38,179 nucleotides of DNA from Chytridium lagenaria (lineage: Eukaryota > Chytridiomycota > Chytridiomycetes > Chytridiales > Chytridiaceae), in the NCBI GenBank assembly GCA_025449115.1, contig JAHLKC010000225.1, positions 1 to 38,179 of the forward strand. The letters run 5' to 3'. How positions within the stretch are numbered: position 1 is the stretch's first letter; every line of letters starts with the position of its first letter. The notes under the pieces were generated by a model. It was not told the DNA's origin. It saw only the letters and a list, made by a program, of their open reading frames with translations, and made no database searches. A program made the translations under genes and the position numbers. Below, in pieces: positions 9,802 to 19,527 of this stretch.

Positions 9802-11672
9802 TCAAGACACCACAGCTCTGGTCACCTTTGAGATACCAAGAGCCTGTGCGCAAGCCGAGATAAAGATCCCAAAAGCCGTAGATGCGTACGGAACCGCTGA
9901 ACCGACACTAGTAACAATTGTCAGCATACGAACACCATTTGCTAATGATATGGGAAAGGGTTTATAATTCTCACCGATGATGCAGTCCATAATATGCGGC
10001 GCCCATCCTTAGCCTCCGCAACAGGAAAAACAGAAGTAGAGATTTTCCAGCCTGTTTAGCCCATAGCTTCCTTCGGTTTCCCTTTATTGCAACCTGCAGG
10101 AGACCTTGAAGAGGGTATTCGATGGCGAATGTGTTGACGAGCCACAAGCAGAACAAGAATAATCTAATTTATAAGTTAGTGGTGTTTACGTAGTAAGAGA
10201 GAAAAAAAACAAACGGCGTACGTTGAATCAACAATGAAATCCTGGTTCATCTTGTTTTGATATACGTCACCCATAACGGATTGTTGTTTTTTGATAATTT
10301 CACCTTGTCGGCCAAGTTCCTGACGATACTATATTGGATGATATGATAAGCAAAATGTACAAATTCGGACAGAGTATTCACGATTAGAGTAGTCGAAACC
10401 AACCTCAACGACAGCACTTTCCAGCAATCCCCTCGTACTATCCAAGGCCTCTTTCAACCTCTCTGCGGTCCTCTTCTGCGAATCGACTTCAGTCGTCAAT
10501 GTATCTACAGATTCCTCCAAATTCGAAATGGTCGACTGCAGTTCAAGAATCTGTCGCTTTCCTCTCGCGATCGAGCGTTGCATGTTACGATTCTTTGCGA
10601 AATTCGAGAGGTTGACCATGTAGTTGACAGACATGAGGCGGACGTTAATCTGTAGCAATAGATTTAGAAATGAATGAGGCAAAGGGTGTAATTCTTACGG
10701 AATTGATTTCGCGTTGATTGCGGAATGCATCGTTTAGTCGGGATACGAGTTGATCATAGCTGGGAAGTTCGCCGTTGTCTTCGCGAAGTTCTAATATTCT
10801 TTGTCAGCACAAAAATTCACCTTAGAATTGAAAGGAATAAACGAAGTAGCCAAACCCTAAACGTCAAAAAACGTTACTTGAACTACAAGAAACTTACCGA
10901 ATCCACCCTCAACCCCCATTAATCCCCTTAACTGGACGACCATTCTCTTCGAATGCTCCAATAATCCTCTCAACTGCACCGCTCCTGCATTTGCCGCACT
11001 CCCTTCCCCACCACCCGTCTCTACAATCTCCGCGGCCCTATCAGCCGACACCTTCAAGTCCAAGACCATTTCCGACATCCTCTCCAAAGTCTTCACTTGC
11101 TGTCCTTGTTGCTTTGTAAGACCTCCAGACTGCTTCGTTACATTGCTGTCGACCGCGGTTGTTTCGCTGTGACGGAACGTGGTGGCGTTGTGTCCAGAAG
11201 TGAGTCCAAATCGTCTAGGTAGTCATCGGTTGGTAAAAGGATCATGGGCTGAGGTAAAAGACGATCACGGTTGGGCTTTTGAGGTGGTGGTGGAGTAAGG
11301 GATGGGGAGGGAGGGAGATTGTGAATGGGACGTTGAGCGGAAGTTGATGAAGTTGAAGTTGCCAATGTTGAGGAGGAGAAGAGGGAGAAAAAGGATGACG
11401 CTGTGGATGACATTGAAGGAGGTGGTGGTGTGGAGAGTGACGCTGTTACTGGTGCTGATGATGATGATGGTGAAGGCGGAGGAAGTGAAGATGTCTTTGG
11501 AGCTGTTCGTCGCATGGGGTCAAACAGGCTTTCGAAGTCCAAGTGTATCCAAATCTATCCTTTTTTTGGATAAATTCATAACACTGGTAAGTATCCGTCC
11601 CGTCTTGATCAAGGCGAGTTCATTACGACTAAGAGGTGTCGCGCTAAACGTCGTAAGCGCATGCGTGTTCAT
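9802..11672 (-). CDS. Coiled-coil multi-pass membrane protein, unidentified
   Basis: In transcript order the exons are an N-terminal exon ending 11174, then 11129-10898, 10790-10699, 10649-10404, 10328-10222, 10163-9975 and 9907-9802, all phase-consistent. The N-terminal 120 residues are Ser/Pro-rich with DFESLFDPM and an acidic patch (LDDLDSLLD). The middle is a long coiled coil (ILELQSTISNLEESV..., KKQQSVMGDVYQNKMNQ). The C-terminus has at least two hydrophobic segments (LFLFCLWLVNTFAI; SLLLFFLLRRL) and a small hydrophobic tail, suggesting membrane anchoring. The start is uncertain: ATG 11672 opens MNTHALTTF... but is out of frame with DFESLF, while ATG about 11515 is in frame. It could be a SNARE-like or organelle-tethering protein; I do not recognise the family. 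Confidence 0.6.
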
Positions 11673-11794
11673 CTAGACAAAAGAAAAAAGATACGTGGCA
11701 GGCAGTGAAGTCCAACCACTATAGAAGGTTAGCGATCAAAGTAATAAATATGAAGACTGAAAGGACTTCGCAGATTGTCCTTTTTTTAAATTCA

Positions 11795-13272
11795 AATGGA
11801 TTCTCCGTCGGAGGACAACGACTTCGCATTAACCATCACTCGCCGTGAATTCAATGCTTTGCGATATGAGCTCTTCGCACTTAAAGAAATTGTTAAAGGA
11901 CTTTGTCAGTCGTCCACGAGCAGCGTGATGTATTGATCTTCGTACAGACCGATCTTACAAACTTGGCCACCAACTTTCCTATGGCTGTTGGAGCTAGAGA
12001 AGAAAGAGGATATTGTTTCCCAAGTGACTAGAATGCAAGAGACGTTAAAAAGATGGACCGTTCCTGTGGAAGCTCTGCTTGTGAATTTTGAGCAACTCCA
12101 ACAGCAACAGCAGCTGGACGCTCTCAAACAGCAACAGCACAACAGCAACCACTCTTACCTCAACGTCAACCGCAACTTCAGCAAGAACTCCAACAGCAAC
12201 CCAGCCACAGCAGTCCCCCCGATCCCGTCGCAAGAGTCGGAAAAACCATGGCCGGAGGTAGTGGCAGAAACACTGATCGACTTAAAAGCCCTTCGCTTCC
12301 TCACCTTACGCGAACGAAAAGACCTCAATAACTACGCCATGCAGCTTTATGAATCGGCGTTTAGTATCATTCCTTCCATGACTCCCACCGAAGAGATCAA
12401 GCTTCCCCAATCCCTCTGGCTGGCGATGATGGAAGAATTTGAGAGACGGGCAAGATCTAAAAGCTTTGAACATCTCACGTTCGAAGACTTGAAAGCCTGC
12501 GCCGCTCGCGCCGTTTCCCCAGTTTCAACAAAGCGTTCACGCACTGAAACGGAAGCATTTGAACCATTATCTAAACGCACGAGGTCCAGATCAACGGGAC
12601 GAACGCCGCCCGAATCCCAAAGAATCTCTGTGTCGGAACGTCCTGCAACGCGGCAAAGGTCCGTTTCAAGAAGGCGAACAGATATAGGAAAAATAACCGT
12701 GGTGGAACGAGATGACTGGACCATTAGAATTTCTAGTCGCTCTCACTCACGTGAACGGTCCGAAGCAGATTCTGGTGGTTTAAAATCATTCTCTCGCTCT
12801 CGCAGCCAGTGGGACAAAACGATGCCCTCTCCGGATAAAGATTCCGGTCAGCTATCTCCATCACGTGGGAGAATACACCCGGATAGAGCCTTTATTGTCG
12901 ATGACTCCCGCGGTAGACGAGATTTAATCGTTCAGTTTCTCGTGGTCGTCGCACGTCCACACATACAGAACGCAACGCCTCTATACCACGAGGTACGGCC
13001 CCCGTCTTTGCAGCAGATGCGACGTCAGCGCGAGCAGGGGGTTACGACCACCACACAAAGTTTGCTATGAGTGCAAAGTTCGAAGCTCGCCAAGGTGGAT
13101 CGATGGTATTAAGGATGGAGTAGCGGTTTTATTCTGTATTAGGTGTCATAGAAAGATGGGACGGGGTTCCCGTGGGATTTCGATGAGTCGAGTTGAATAT
13201 GATCATGATCATGGGCGCGTGGAAGGTCAAAGTCAAGGACCAGGCTTTAATATTTGTACATGGGGGGTTTAG
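11795..13272 (+). CDS. GATA-type zinc finger protein with RS-rich region
   Basis: The gene starts at ATG 11795 (MDSPSEDNDFAL) and has a probable 36-nt intron at 11912-11947. It then runs through a polyQ/Asn stretch (about 12095-12200), a helical region (LKALRFLTLRERKDLNNYA) and an Arg/Ser-rich part. The long frame stops at 13070, but another frame overlapping it encodes CYECKVRSSPRW, then CIRCHRKM, and stops at TAG 13270-13272. The pattern is C-x2-C-x20-C-x2-C with the SPxW-x2-G signature of GATA fingers (Cys codons at 13063, 13072, 13135, 13144). Reaching that frame needs either introns 12913-12968 and 12993-13060 (both phase-consistent) or two one-base indels, the second at the G5 run near 13036-13041. 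It is probably a DNA-binding regulator. The finger's spacing (x20) is longer than the usual x17/x18. Confidence 0.6.
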
Positions 13273-13349
13273 ATATTGAAAACGAATTGTGATTTATAGG
13301 GAAATTGGTTTTTTGTACTTGGCCAGATTGTCATCAACAAACACAACAA

Positions 13350-14257
13350 ATGGCTACAACAATTTCAAGAAACGATGGTCAGTGTGCCGTGCACTTTGTT
13401 GAAATAGAGTCGCCTGAGGAGAGATTGAGAATATCTAATAACCATCATTGATTTTGTCAGAATCTACACATACCCTCTTTGATGAGCCGCAATTGGCCGA
13501 CGAGGACCTGTGGGATGAAGATAGGTGAAGCCTTAACCGTACTCTGGCGTCGTCAGCACTAAGCGGACCCTTTATAGCTCCGTAGACCCTGAAGACAAGC
13601 AGTTTGACGATGTTGTCGGTGTTCTTGAAGATATTCTGATGGGTATGTTGATGGATTGGGCAAAAGTCAGGGAGCAAGGTTGACCGCTTTAAGATGATGA
13701 GTTCGTCAACCTCCAAACAAAGTTTCTCAACCAGCACTTCCACCACTTTTCTAACGACGACGAGAATAAGTTTATTTACATGGATATATTTACACAGTAT
13801 GTAAGTTCGAGACCATTTCAGGATTTCTGCATTTTTAAGCCGGCGAGAACTGATCAAGCCCTGCCTCCAGACAAAGCTGCTCGAAAAGTATATTGATCAG
13901 AAGCTGAGGCAGATATTACCATGGTTTGCGATGACAGAGTTTCTAAACAAGCTAAAGTGAGTGCGTTTTATAACATCATTTGTATATGATAATATCACTT
14001 GAGCAGGATGAGGTCGGACCAAGCGGAGGGCGAGGTGTTTGAAATGCTCACTAGTCTCGGAGATTTCAACACGTTCAAAGAAGTCATGCTGGATTTTAAG
14101 AGCGTAAGAATATTTTCTTCTTCTCCCTTCCTTCAAACCATCAGACATGACATGTACTATCGCATGTACTAACGCCAATATTTTCTGCTAACAGGAGAAA
14201 GAAGGCACAACTGTTGATCTTTCTGGGCTGCTTGCGGTCAGTTCTTCCAGAAAGTGA
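13350..14257 (+). CDS. ARL2BP: ARL2-binding protein (BART) homologue
   Basis: There are seven exons: 13350-13377, 13461-13524, 13557-13642, 13694-13800, 13871-13956, 14007-14103 and 14195-14257. The product matches the BART domain along its length. FDDVVGVLEDILMDDEF aligns with the animal 'FDAVVGYLEDIIMDDEF'. Then come NDDENKFIYMDIFTQY, LLEKYIDQKL, the EGEVFEMLTSLGDFNTFKEV stretch and the terminal EKEG. BART binds GTP-bound ARL2/ARL3 and acts at mitochondria, centrosomes and cilia. Intron 13525-13556 is only 32 nt; without it the conserved exon has no start codon. The product is about 175 residues, close to the family's usual size. The gene converges with uL16m (170 bp apart). Confidence 0.88.
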
Positions 14258-14426
14258 GACCTTACCAAAATGCCATATTATGTACATCCAAATCACGCCT
14301 AAATAAACATCCGTCAATTATTTTACCTCCACAAGGACCCCCGGCTTTTCTTATAATCCAAAGCAGTATAAGTGCTCTTCAAGCTAAAGATCGTAGCCAA
14401 AATTATTATCTTTATATCGAGTTGGT

Positions 14427-15233
14427 TCAAGCGACGACATCGGTAATTGGCCCCCTTAACCCCTTCGCTGTCTCCATCTCCATCCGCTTGACTAGATGAT
14501 TCTCAAACTCCACCGCATCCAATTTTTTCTTGATGAAAAACGGCAAACATCTCGGCGCCGTCTGAAATCCCTCCTCCCCCAGCTCAATCACTGTAGTCCT
14601 CAACGGCAGCCTCAGCCGCATTCTCAATGCTTTCAACGCCAACTCCCTCCTCGTAGATTTCACCTCAAACACAATCCTTCCCCTCGATACCCATGAGGCG
14701 AAATACTCAACGGCACCCTTTCCTTTTCCCATACGCGTTTCAGCGGCCTTTTTAGAAACAGGACGGGCAGTAAACACTCGGAAATAGAATTTAGCTCCCT
14801 TTTCTTCTTTCAGGGCTCGACGGACGATGGTGCGGAGTTGGTCGAGTTGCTTGTCTTTGAGACGCCCACCCTCTGTTACTCGTAGGCCGTAGTTGCCGAT
14901 GGTGAGGGTTGTGGCCCGGAGAGAATGTGGCCGGGCTTTAAAGTGGCCTTTGAAGGCTTTTTGGTACTTCATCTTGCGGGGACGGAGGCCGACATAGGCG
15001 GTACGGCATTGGTGGTGGACGGGGATGACGGGTTTGGAAAAGGCTGTAGGGAAGAGGATGGAGGGAGCAAGTCGGCTAATGAGGGTTGATGGCTTAATAA
15101 AAGGCGATGGGGCGATGAAAATGGATCTTCTGAGGGGTTGGAGTGCGGGATGTGCCAGATTCGATGGGGTCGTTGCTCCTTGGAAGAGCAAGGGTGACGT
15201 CCGTGAGATGAAGGTTGTTACTCTTTTCAACAT
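14427..15233 (-). CDS. MRPL16: Mitochondrial large-subunit ribosomal protein uL16m
   Basis: A single uninterrupted frame of 268 codons from ATG 15233. The first 70 residues are rich in Arg, Ser and Pro with few acids, as in a mitochondrial presequence. The uL16 core follows: RPRKMKYQKAFKGHF, then NYGLRVTEGGRL, RVFTARPVSKKAAETRMGKG with the conserved MGKGKG loop, and the Arg-rich end RMRLRLPLRTTVIEL. It binds 23S-type rRNA near the peptidyl transferase centre of the mitoribosome. It has a C-terminal extension of about 40 residues. No frame break occurs here, in contrast to several neighbours. Confidence 0.95.
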   Translation of the reverse strand: MLKRVTTFISRTSPLLFQGATTPSNLAHPALQPLRRSIFIAPSPFIKPSTLISRLAPSILFPTAFSKPVIPVHHQCRTAYVGLRPRKMKYQKAFKGHFKARPHSLRATTLTIGNYGLRVTEGGRLKDKQLDQLRTIVRRALKEEKGAKFYFRVFTARPVSKKAAETRMGKGKGAVEYFASWVSRGRIVFEVKSTRRELALKALRMRLRLPLRTTVIELGEEGFQTAPRCLPFFIKKKLDAVEFENHLVKRMEMETAKGLRGPITDVVA

Positions 15234-15534
15234 TTTTGACTTCTGAAAAAAAGAAAATGTTCGTCGTCATACATGAATAAATACCAATTGTTGTATCAAG
15301 CGATTCCATGACCCACACCTTTCTGCGTTTATTTCAAATAATTCCACAGTCTAATTCCCGCGCCATGCCTGGCAAATCGCAAATGATTTATTACATGTAA
15401 GGATAAAAGGGGAAATGTCGGGGAAATGTTTGCATAAAGCTCGTAACTACAAGAAAAGAGTGAGTCTGGGATCAAAAACACGACACGCGCCTGCGTGGTA
15501 ACGTGAAACAAAACTAGGTGGGCGAAGAGATAAC

Positions 15535-18500
15535 TCAAGTGAAAAACATGGTCCTCTTTATTCCCTCCACCACCTCTGCAAAAGTCTCTGGTGCTGTTTC
15601 GCCTTGTCCCCCACTAAAAGTCGACGCCGTATCCGAAAATCCTCCAGTCCTGTAACATTGCACGCGGCTTGCCATGAGATGTGCATAGTACACAGCAGGG
15701 ACAACCGAAACCGAGCGGGCACTAAATTTATTTAATCATGTACACTAATAAACCAATACTCACGCTCTGGCAAACACGTAACACATCTCATTCGTGAACT
15801 GCTGCAGGTCGTCTGGTGACATCTTGTTTTCATCGTATATGACATGATAGTGAGAAGATCGCGAAGTTCCTTGGAGCCCCTGGTGCGAGTTTAAGAAGAA
15901 ATCGTATTCAAACGGGTGCACAATTCCTAACTTATTAGAAAGCTTCTTAAAATATCATGCTTACCGGTGTCAACAACAGTTCCTGCCTTTAAATTACCTT
16001 TCCTATCTCCGTCCTCGCTCCGTTTGACAAAAAACTTCGTTCCATGACGCTTGTTGACAATTACCAAGGTCAACTTCACACTCTCTCCTCCTGCCATAGT
16101 TTTAAGGCACTTCTTCAACCCCTGAAGCTCCTGCAAGGCCACTTCGCCAAACTCGCTCTCGGAGACGCCGTCTCTGAAACAGATGATGCGTGATGGGAGA
16201 CAACCTTGAGAATCCTGATACTTTTCAATCAGGGGCCTCACAAGGTTTCCCAAGCCTGGGATCACCGACTGACGTGCCGGAATGTGACCGCACTCCGCTC
16301 GATAGACGCAAAGGCTAAGTAATACAATTAGAATAACATGAAGAATTAAATATGAGATAAAAGATAAACCTACTCTGGATCAATTGACCCTACAACTGCA
16401 GCAATTGACCGCGCTTTCTCCGTCAGCGATCCAGGACCGGGATGCGTAAGGTCCACACCCAAAACCATCGTATCCCGTCTCTTAAAAAAATGGCATTGAC
16501 CTCGGAAAATCGACGACAAAATTCACACCACCCAGCTTGGCGTTGATCTTGAGAGAAAGGTTCAGAGCCACTCCCTTGCCGCGGCCACCTTGCAAGTGCC
16601 TCACTGCAAAACACTGGGTCATCAAATTAAGACGCGTTTCAGCGTGCATCTTAATCTGGTCGTATTCCATCTACAAAAACCGTAAAAATGTTGAATTATG
16701 TAAGAAAATTGCACTTACAGCTCCCTTTTTGTCAATAATACAGAAAATCAGTTGAGCAGAATTAACCTCAGGGCTCTCTTCCCTGGCAGTCTGAATGGCT
16801 GCCGCTCTTGCGGCATGCAAGGTCTCCAGAATTCCAGCTTCCCTCCCGGAAATTGTCACCCTAGAGAGGTCTCGTCTAGCTACCGTCATTCCCATATCGC
16901 GGCATTGATCAAAGACTGTACTCATAAATGCCTTTACATCTTGAAAAGGCAAGTTTGTTGCGTCACGGCCAATCAAAGCAACGGCGTAGGAAAAGAGGTG
17001 AGTAGGCTGAAAAAATCGAGTTGCTCTCGAAAGCTGAAACACGCCGTTTTCAACGTTTTGCCGTCGAGATTCTTCCATTAGAAGGACAGGATTGGGGAGA
17101 ATCCGTGCATCAACGTCTCGCATTCTATCACTGAGAGAAACACCCCACTCCTTGTAAAGAAGCTGTGCCTCTTGAGAGTTGTGAAGGGATCTAATCCAGT
17201 GTAAGTCAATAATTTCAATATTAAAATTCAGTCGCTTACTTTCTTCCAGAATTAATAAGCTCCGCGCGACGACGAGGTTCCAATGCAGTAAGTTTAATCA
17301 GATCCGCTGTCTGCCTGTCATCCAGCTTCCCAGCGTGCCGTTGACCCTTCCTGATCACTAGAAACTCCATTGGAATCAGAATCGGATCAGTCTTATTCCG
17401 CAAAAGCCCAACATCTATCACTGGCAAATCCGGATGCACCACCCTTTTTCCTATGGTCTTCTCGAAATATACCGCGACGCTCATACTTTCTACCCTTCCG
17501 TCCACCTCAACCTGAACTTGAGCATTCTTTGCGGAGTCCCTGTGCATGCCACGGATCCGATATCCGCGCCGTCCGTGCTCTCGATGCGTGACAAGGACAT
17601 CGACGTTTTTCAAATACCGAGCAAGCCGGCGACAATCCTGACTGCCTTGCGTGAAATATTGCCGGTTGACAGCAGCCAACGTCTTGGCTCCGTGAAGGCG
17701 ACAACAGCATCAAGAAGAGGCCCTGAAAGTTGAGATATTAGTAAAAGAAACTAAGCAACAAGTAAACAAAGATTACCTTCGGGATAAAAACAAGTGGTAG
17801 CAACATCTAAGTTCATTAAAAGATGCTTGTATGTAGACCGAATACTTTGTCTCCATCCTTGAACGGCAGCAAGACCACCCGAAATAATTTTACGAGCGTG
17901 GGGATCAGCGTCCATCGGGAAAAACGAGACCCCCGTCGATCGGCTCAAAGGGTAAAAGGTCTCCGCAGGCTCAGACTTGAACAAAATATCCAGAATATGG
18001 AAAGCCCCTCGTGGGTTTTCCTCACACTGTCCGAAGATGTAGTCTCTAATCATCGAAAGACGTATGTCTAACGATGTTTCAACCAACTGAAGTTTAACTT
18101 TAAACTCCTGTGACCTAAGAAAGAGCCATTTTAGTATTTGCAATATGCAAAAGAATGGTTGCATCACATACCGTCCCCCCTCTGCAATCGTAACCTGATA
18201 CAATCGGTCCGCAAGCTGCGGGCTGGAGCTGTATATGGTCTTCCTTCCGTCAAAGAGGGCCATCTTCATCCTTTGATCGGTCATCCTCAACTTCGCAAAA
18301 CACTTGCCGATTCCTCTTCGGTGGTACCTCCGGTTCAATATGAACGTCGTAGTGATATATAGTCCTCTCCCAATCTTTAACCCTGATGTCGTAATAGTTC
18401 GTCAAGAGAGAGATTTTCTTGCCCATCTCTCCCACGTCATAGCGTTTGGGGCGAAGCCCGCTCTTCCTAAGGAGATTGGCGTCAAAGTCTTCGAACTTTG

Positions 18501-18864
18501 AATCCTCGGCGCTGCGCAGCTGAAGAGCAGAGTCACGTGGGATAGGTCCGGTTTGGATTTGGGAAACCGAGAGTGTGCTACTTCCGCCGCCGTACCCACC
18601 GCTTCCTCCCGCACTACGACGTCCATATCCACCACCACCACCACCACCACCACGCGACCTCCGTAGCCACTTCCACCCCTGACCCACCACCTGACCCACC
18701 CCGCCATACCCAGCACTAAAACCTCCAGATGAATATCCACCGCTGCCACTGCTACCACCACTTCCATACTTCCCACCTGCATACCCCTCCCTGCCTCCAC
18801 GCTCTCTATTATCATCTCCGCCTCCTGAGCGTCCACCTGAGTATCCTCCTCCGTATCCGCTCAT
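15535..18864 (-). CDS. Argonaute protein
   Basis: In transcript order the exons are 18864-18172, 18114-17777, 17722-17240, 17190-16719, 16670-16374, 16314-15965, 15926-15764 and 15721-15535. The N-terminus is Gly/Arg-rich (RGG-like). The N domain has DVHIEPEVPPKRNR and FDGRKTIY; L1/DUF1785 has SGGLAAVQGW and LLMNLDVATT; PAZ follows. The MID pocket keeps the 5'-phosphate ligands (Tyr and Lys in EYDQIK, Gln in TQC, Lys in INAKLGG). PIWI has VDLTHPG (Asp), FRDGVSE (Asp) and GTSRSSHYHV (His), but Ser replaces the glutamate finger (RQSVI versus RQEII in human AGO2). It ends TMFFT, like MYFA in animals. Three one-base frame breaks interrupt it (18297-18300, about 17682-17700, 16484-16490), two of them at T runs. 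Fixing these on paper gives an AGO-clade protein of about 950 residues, so assembly error is likelier than decay. Confidence 0.9.
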
Positions 18865-19203
18865 GGCTCTTCAAAAAAAGATCTAGCCTGAAATTCGCAA
18901 AAATATAAGTAAGTATTGGGGATTTGAAGTAAGGGTGAAGAGCAAAACGGGATGAGAAAGTGCAGAAGAAAGGTGAACAGTATCCATGAGCTCAGGATAG
19001 GAAGAAAAAAACCTTAATTATATGTTGATGGCGTCAGTGGAGATTTAGTAAATTCTTTTCTGAGCGCGTTTTTTTCGTTTACAAAGGAGGGATGTGGATG
19101 CTTTTTATAGGGAAATTGAAGGAAGAAGAGGAGGAGGAGACAAGGAATGAATAATAAAGCTGTCCCTATGGCTGCAAACATCCTTTTCCCTTTAGAATAA
19201 CGG
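18865..19203. promoter_or_regulatory. Argonaute 5' flank
   Basis: About 340 bp upstream of the Argonaute ATG with no gene of its own. Purine-rich segments (GAAGAAGAGGAGGAGGAG near 19110-19130, plus strand) would be pyrimidine-rich on the Argonaute sense strand, as in many fungal promoters. No clear TATA box was seen. Confidence 0.35.
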
Positions 19204-19515
19204 GTCCTATGGCGAGAAACGCGCTTTGTTGACCATTTGGAGAGAAACTCGCTCCAAAACGCCTTTTTTGGAGAGAAACACGCTCCAAAACGCGCTTTGT
19301 TGACCATTTGGAGAGAAACACGCTCCATTGACCATTTGAAGAGTTTCACCCTATGGCAAGAAACGCGCTTCGTTGACCATTTGGAGAGAAACACGCTCCA
19401 AAACGCGCTTTGTTGGCCATTTGGAGAGTCTCACCCTATGAAAAACGCGCCCCCCAAAAAAACACACTCTAATGATCATCTGGCTGAACCTATGACGAAA
19501 AAACGCGCTCCGTTA
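19204..19515 (+). repeat. Irregular repeat array of short hairpins
   Basis: The unit TTGACCATTTGGAGAGAAAC, followed by ACGCTCCAAAACGCGC, recurs several times with variations. TTTGGAG and CTCCAAA are perfect inverted arms around a 9-base loop (AGAAACACG), giving hairpins at 19236-19258, 19266-19290 (8-bp arms), 19309-19327 (5-bp arms) and 19380-19402. Degenerate half units (ATTTGAAGAGTTTCACCCTATG; ATTTGGAGAGTCTCACCCTATG) separate them. The minus-strand open frame through it is just the repeat translated. It lies between the Argonaute promoter and the 3' end of the F-box gene. Confidence 0.8.
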
Positions 19516-19527
19516 ACATAAACGTTT

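Noticed and set aside
12095..12200. CAG-rich stretch as a non-coding repeat
   Set aside because: It is in frame and encodes the Gln/Asn tract of the GATA finger protein.
13435..13857. 140-codon minus-strand ORF
   Set aside because: It is antisense to the ARL2BP exons, which show clear family conservation on the plus strand.
19014..19394. Minus-strand ORF with KWSTKRVS repeats as a gene
   Set aside because: It is simply the translation of the hairpin repeat array; no ATG context or conserved domain.
19204..19515. CRISPR array
   Set aside because: Units are irregular, spacers are not unique and similar in length, and the context is a eukaryotic intron-rich genome.
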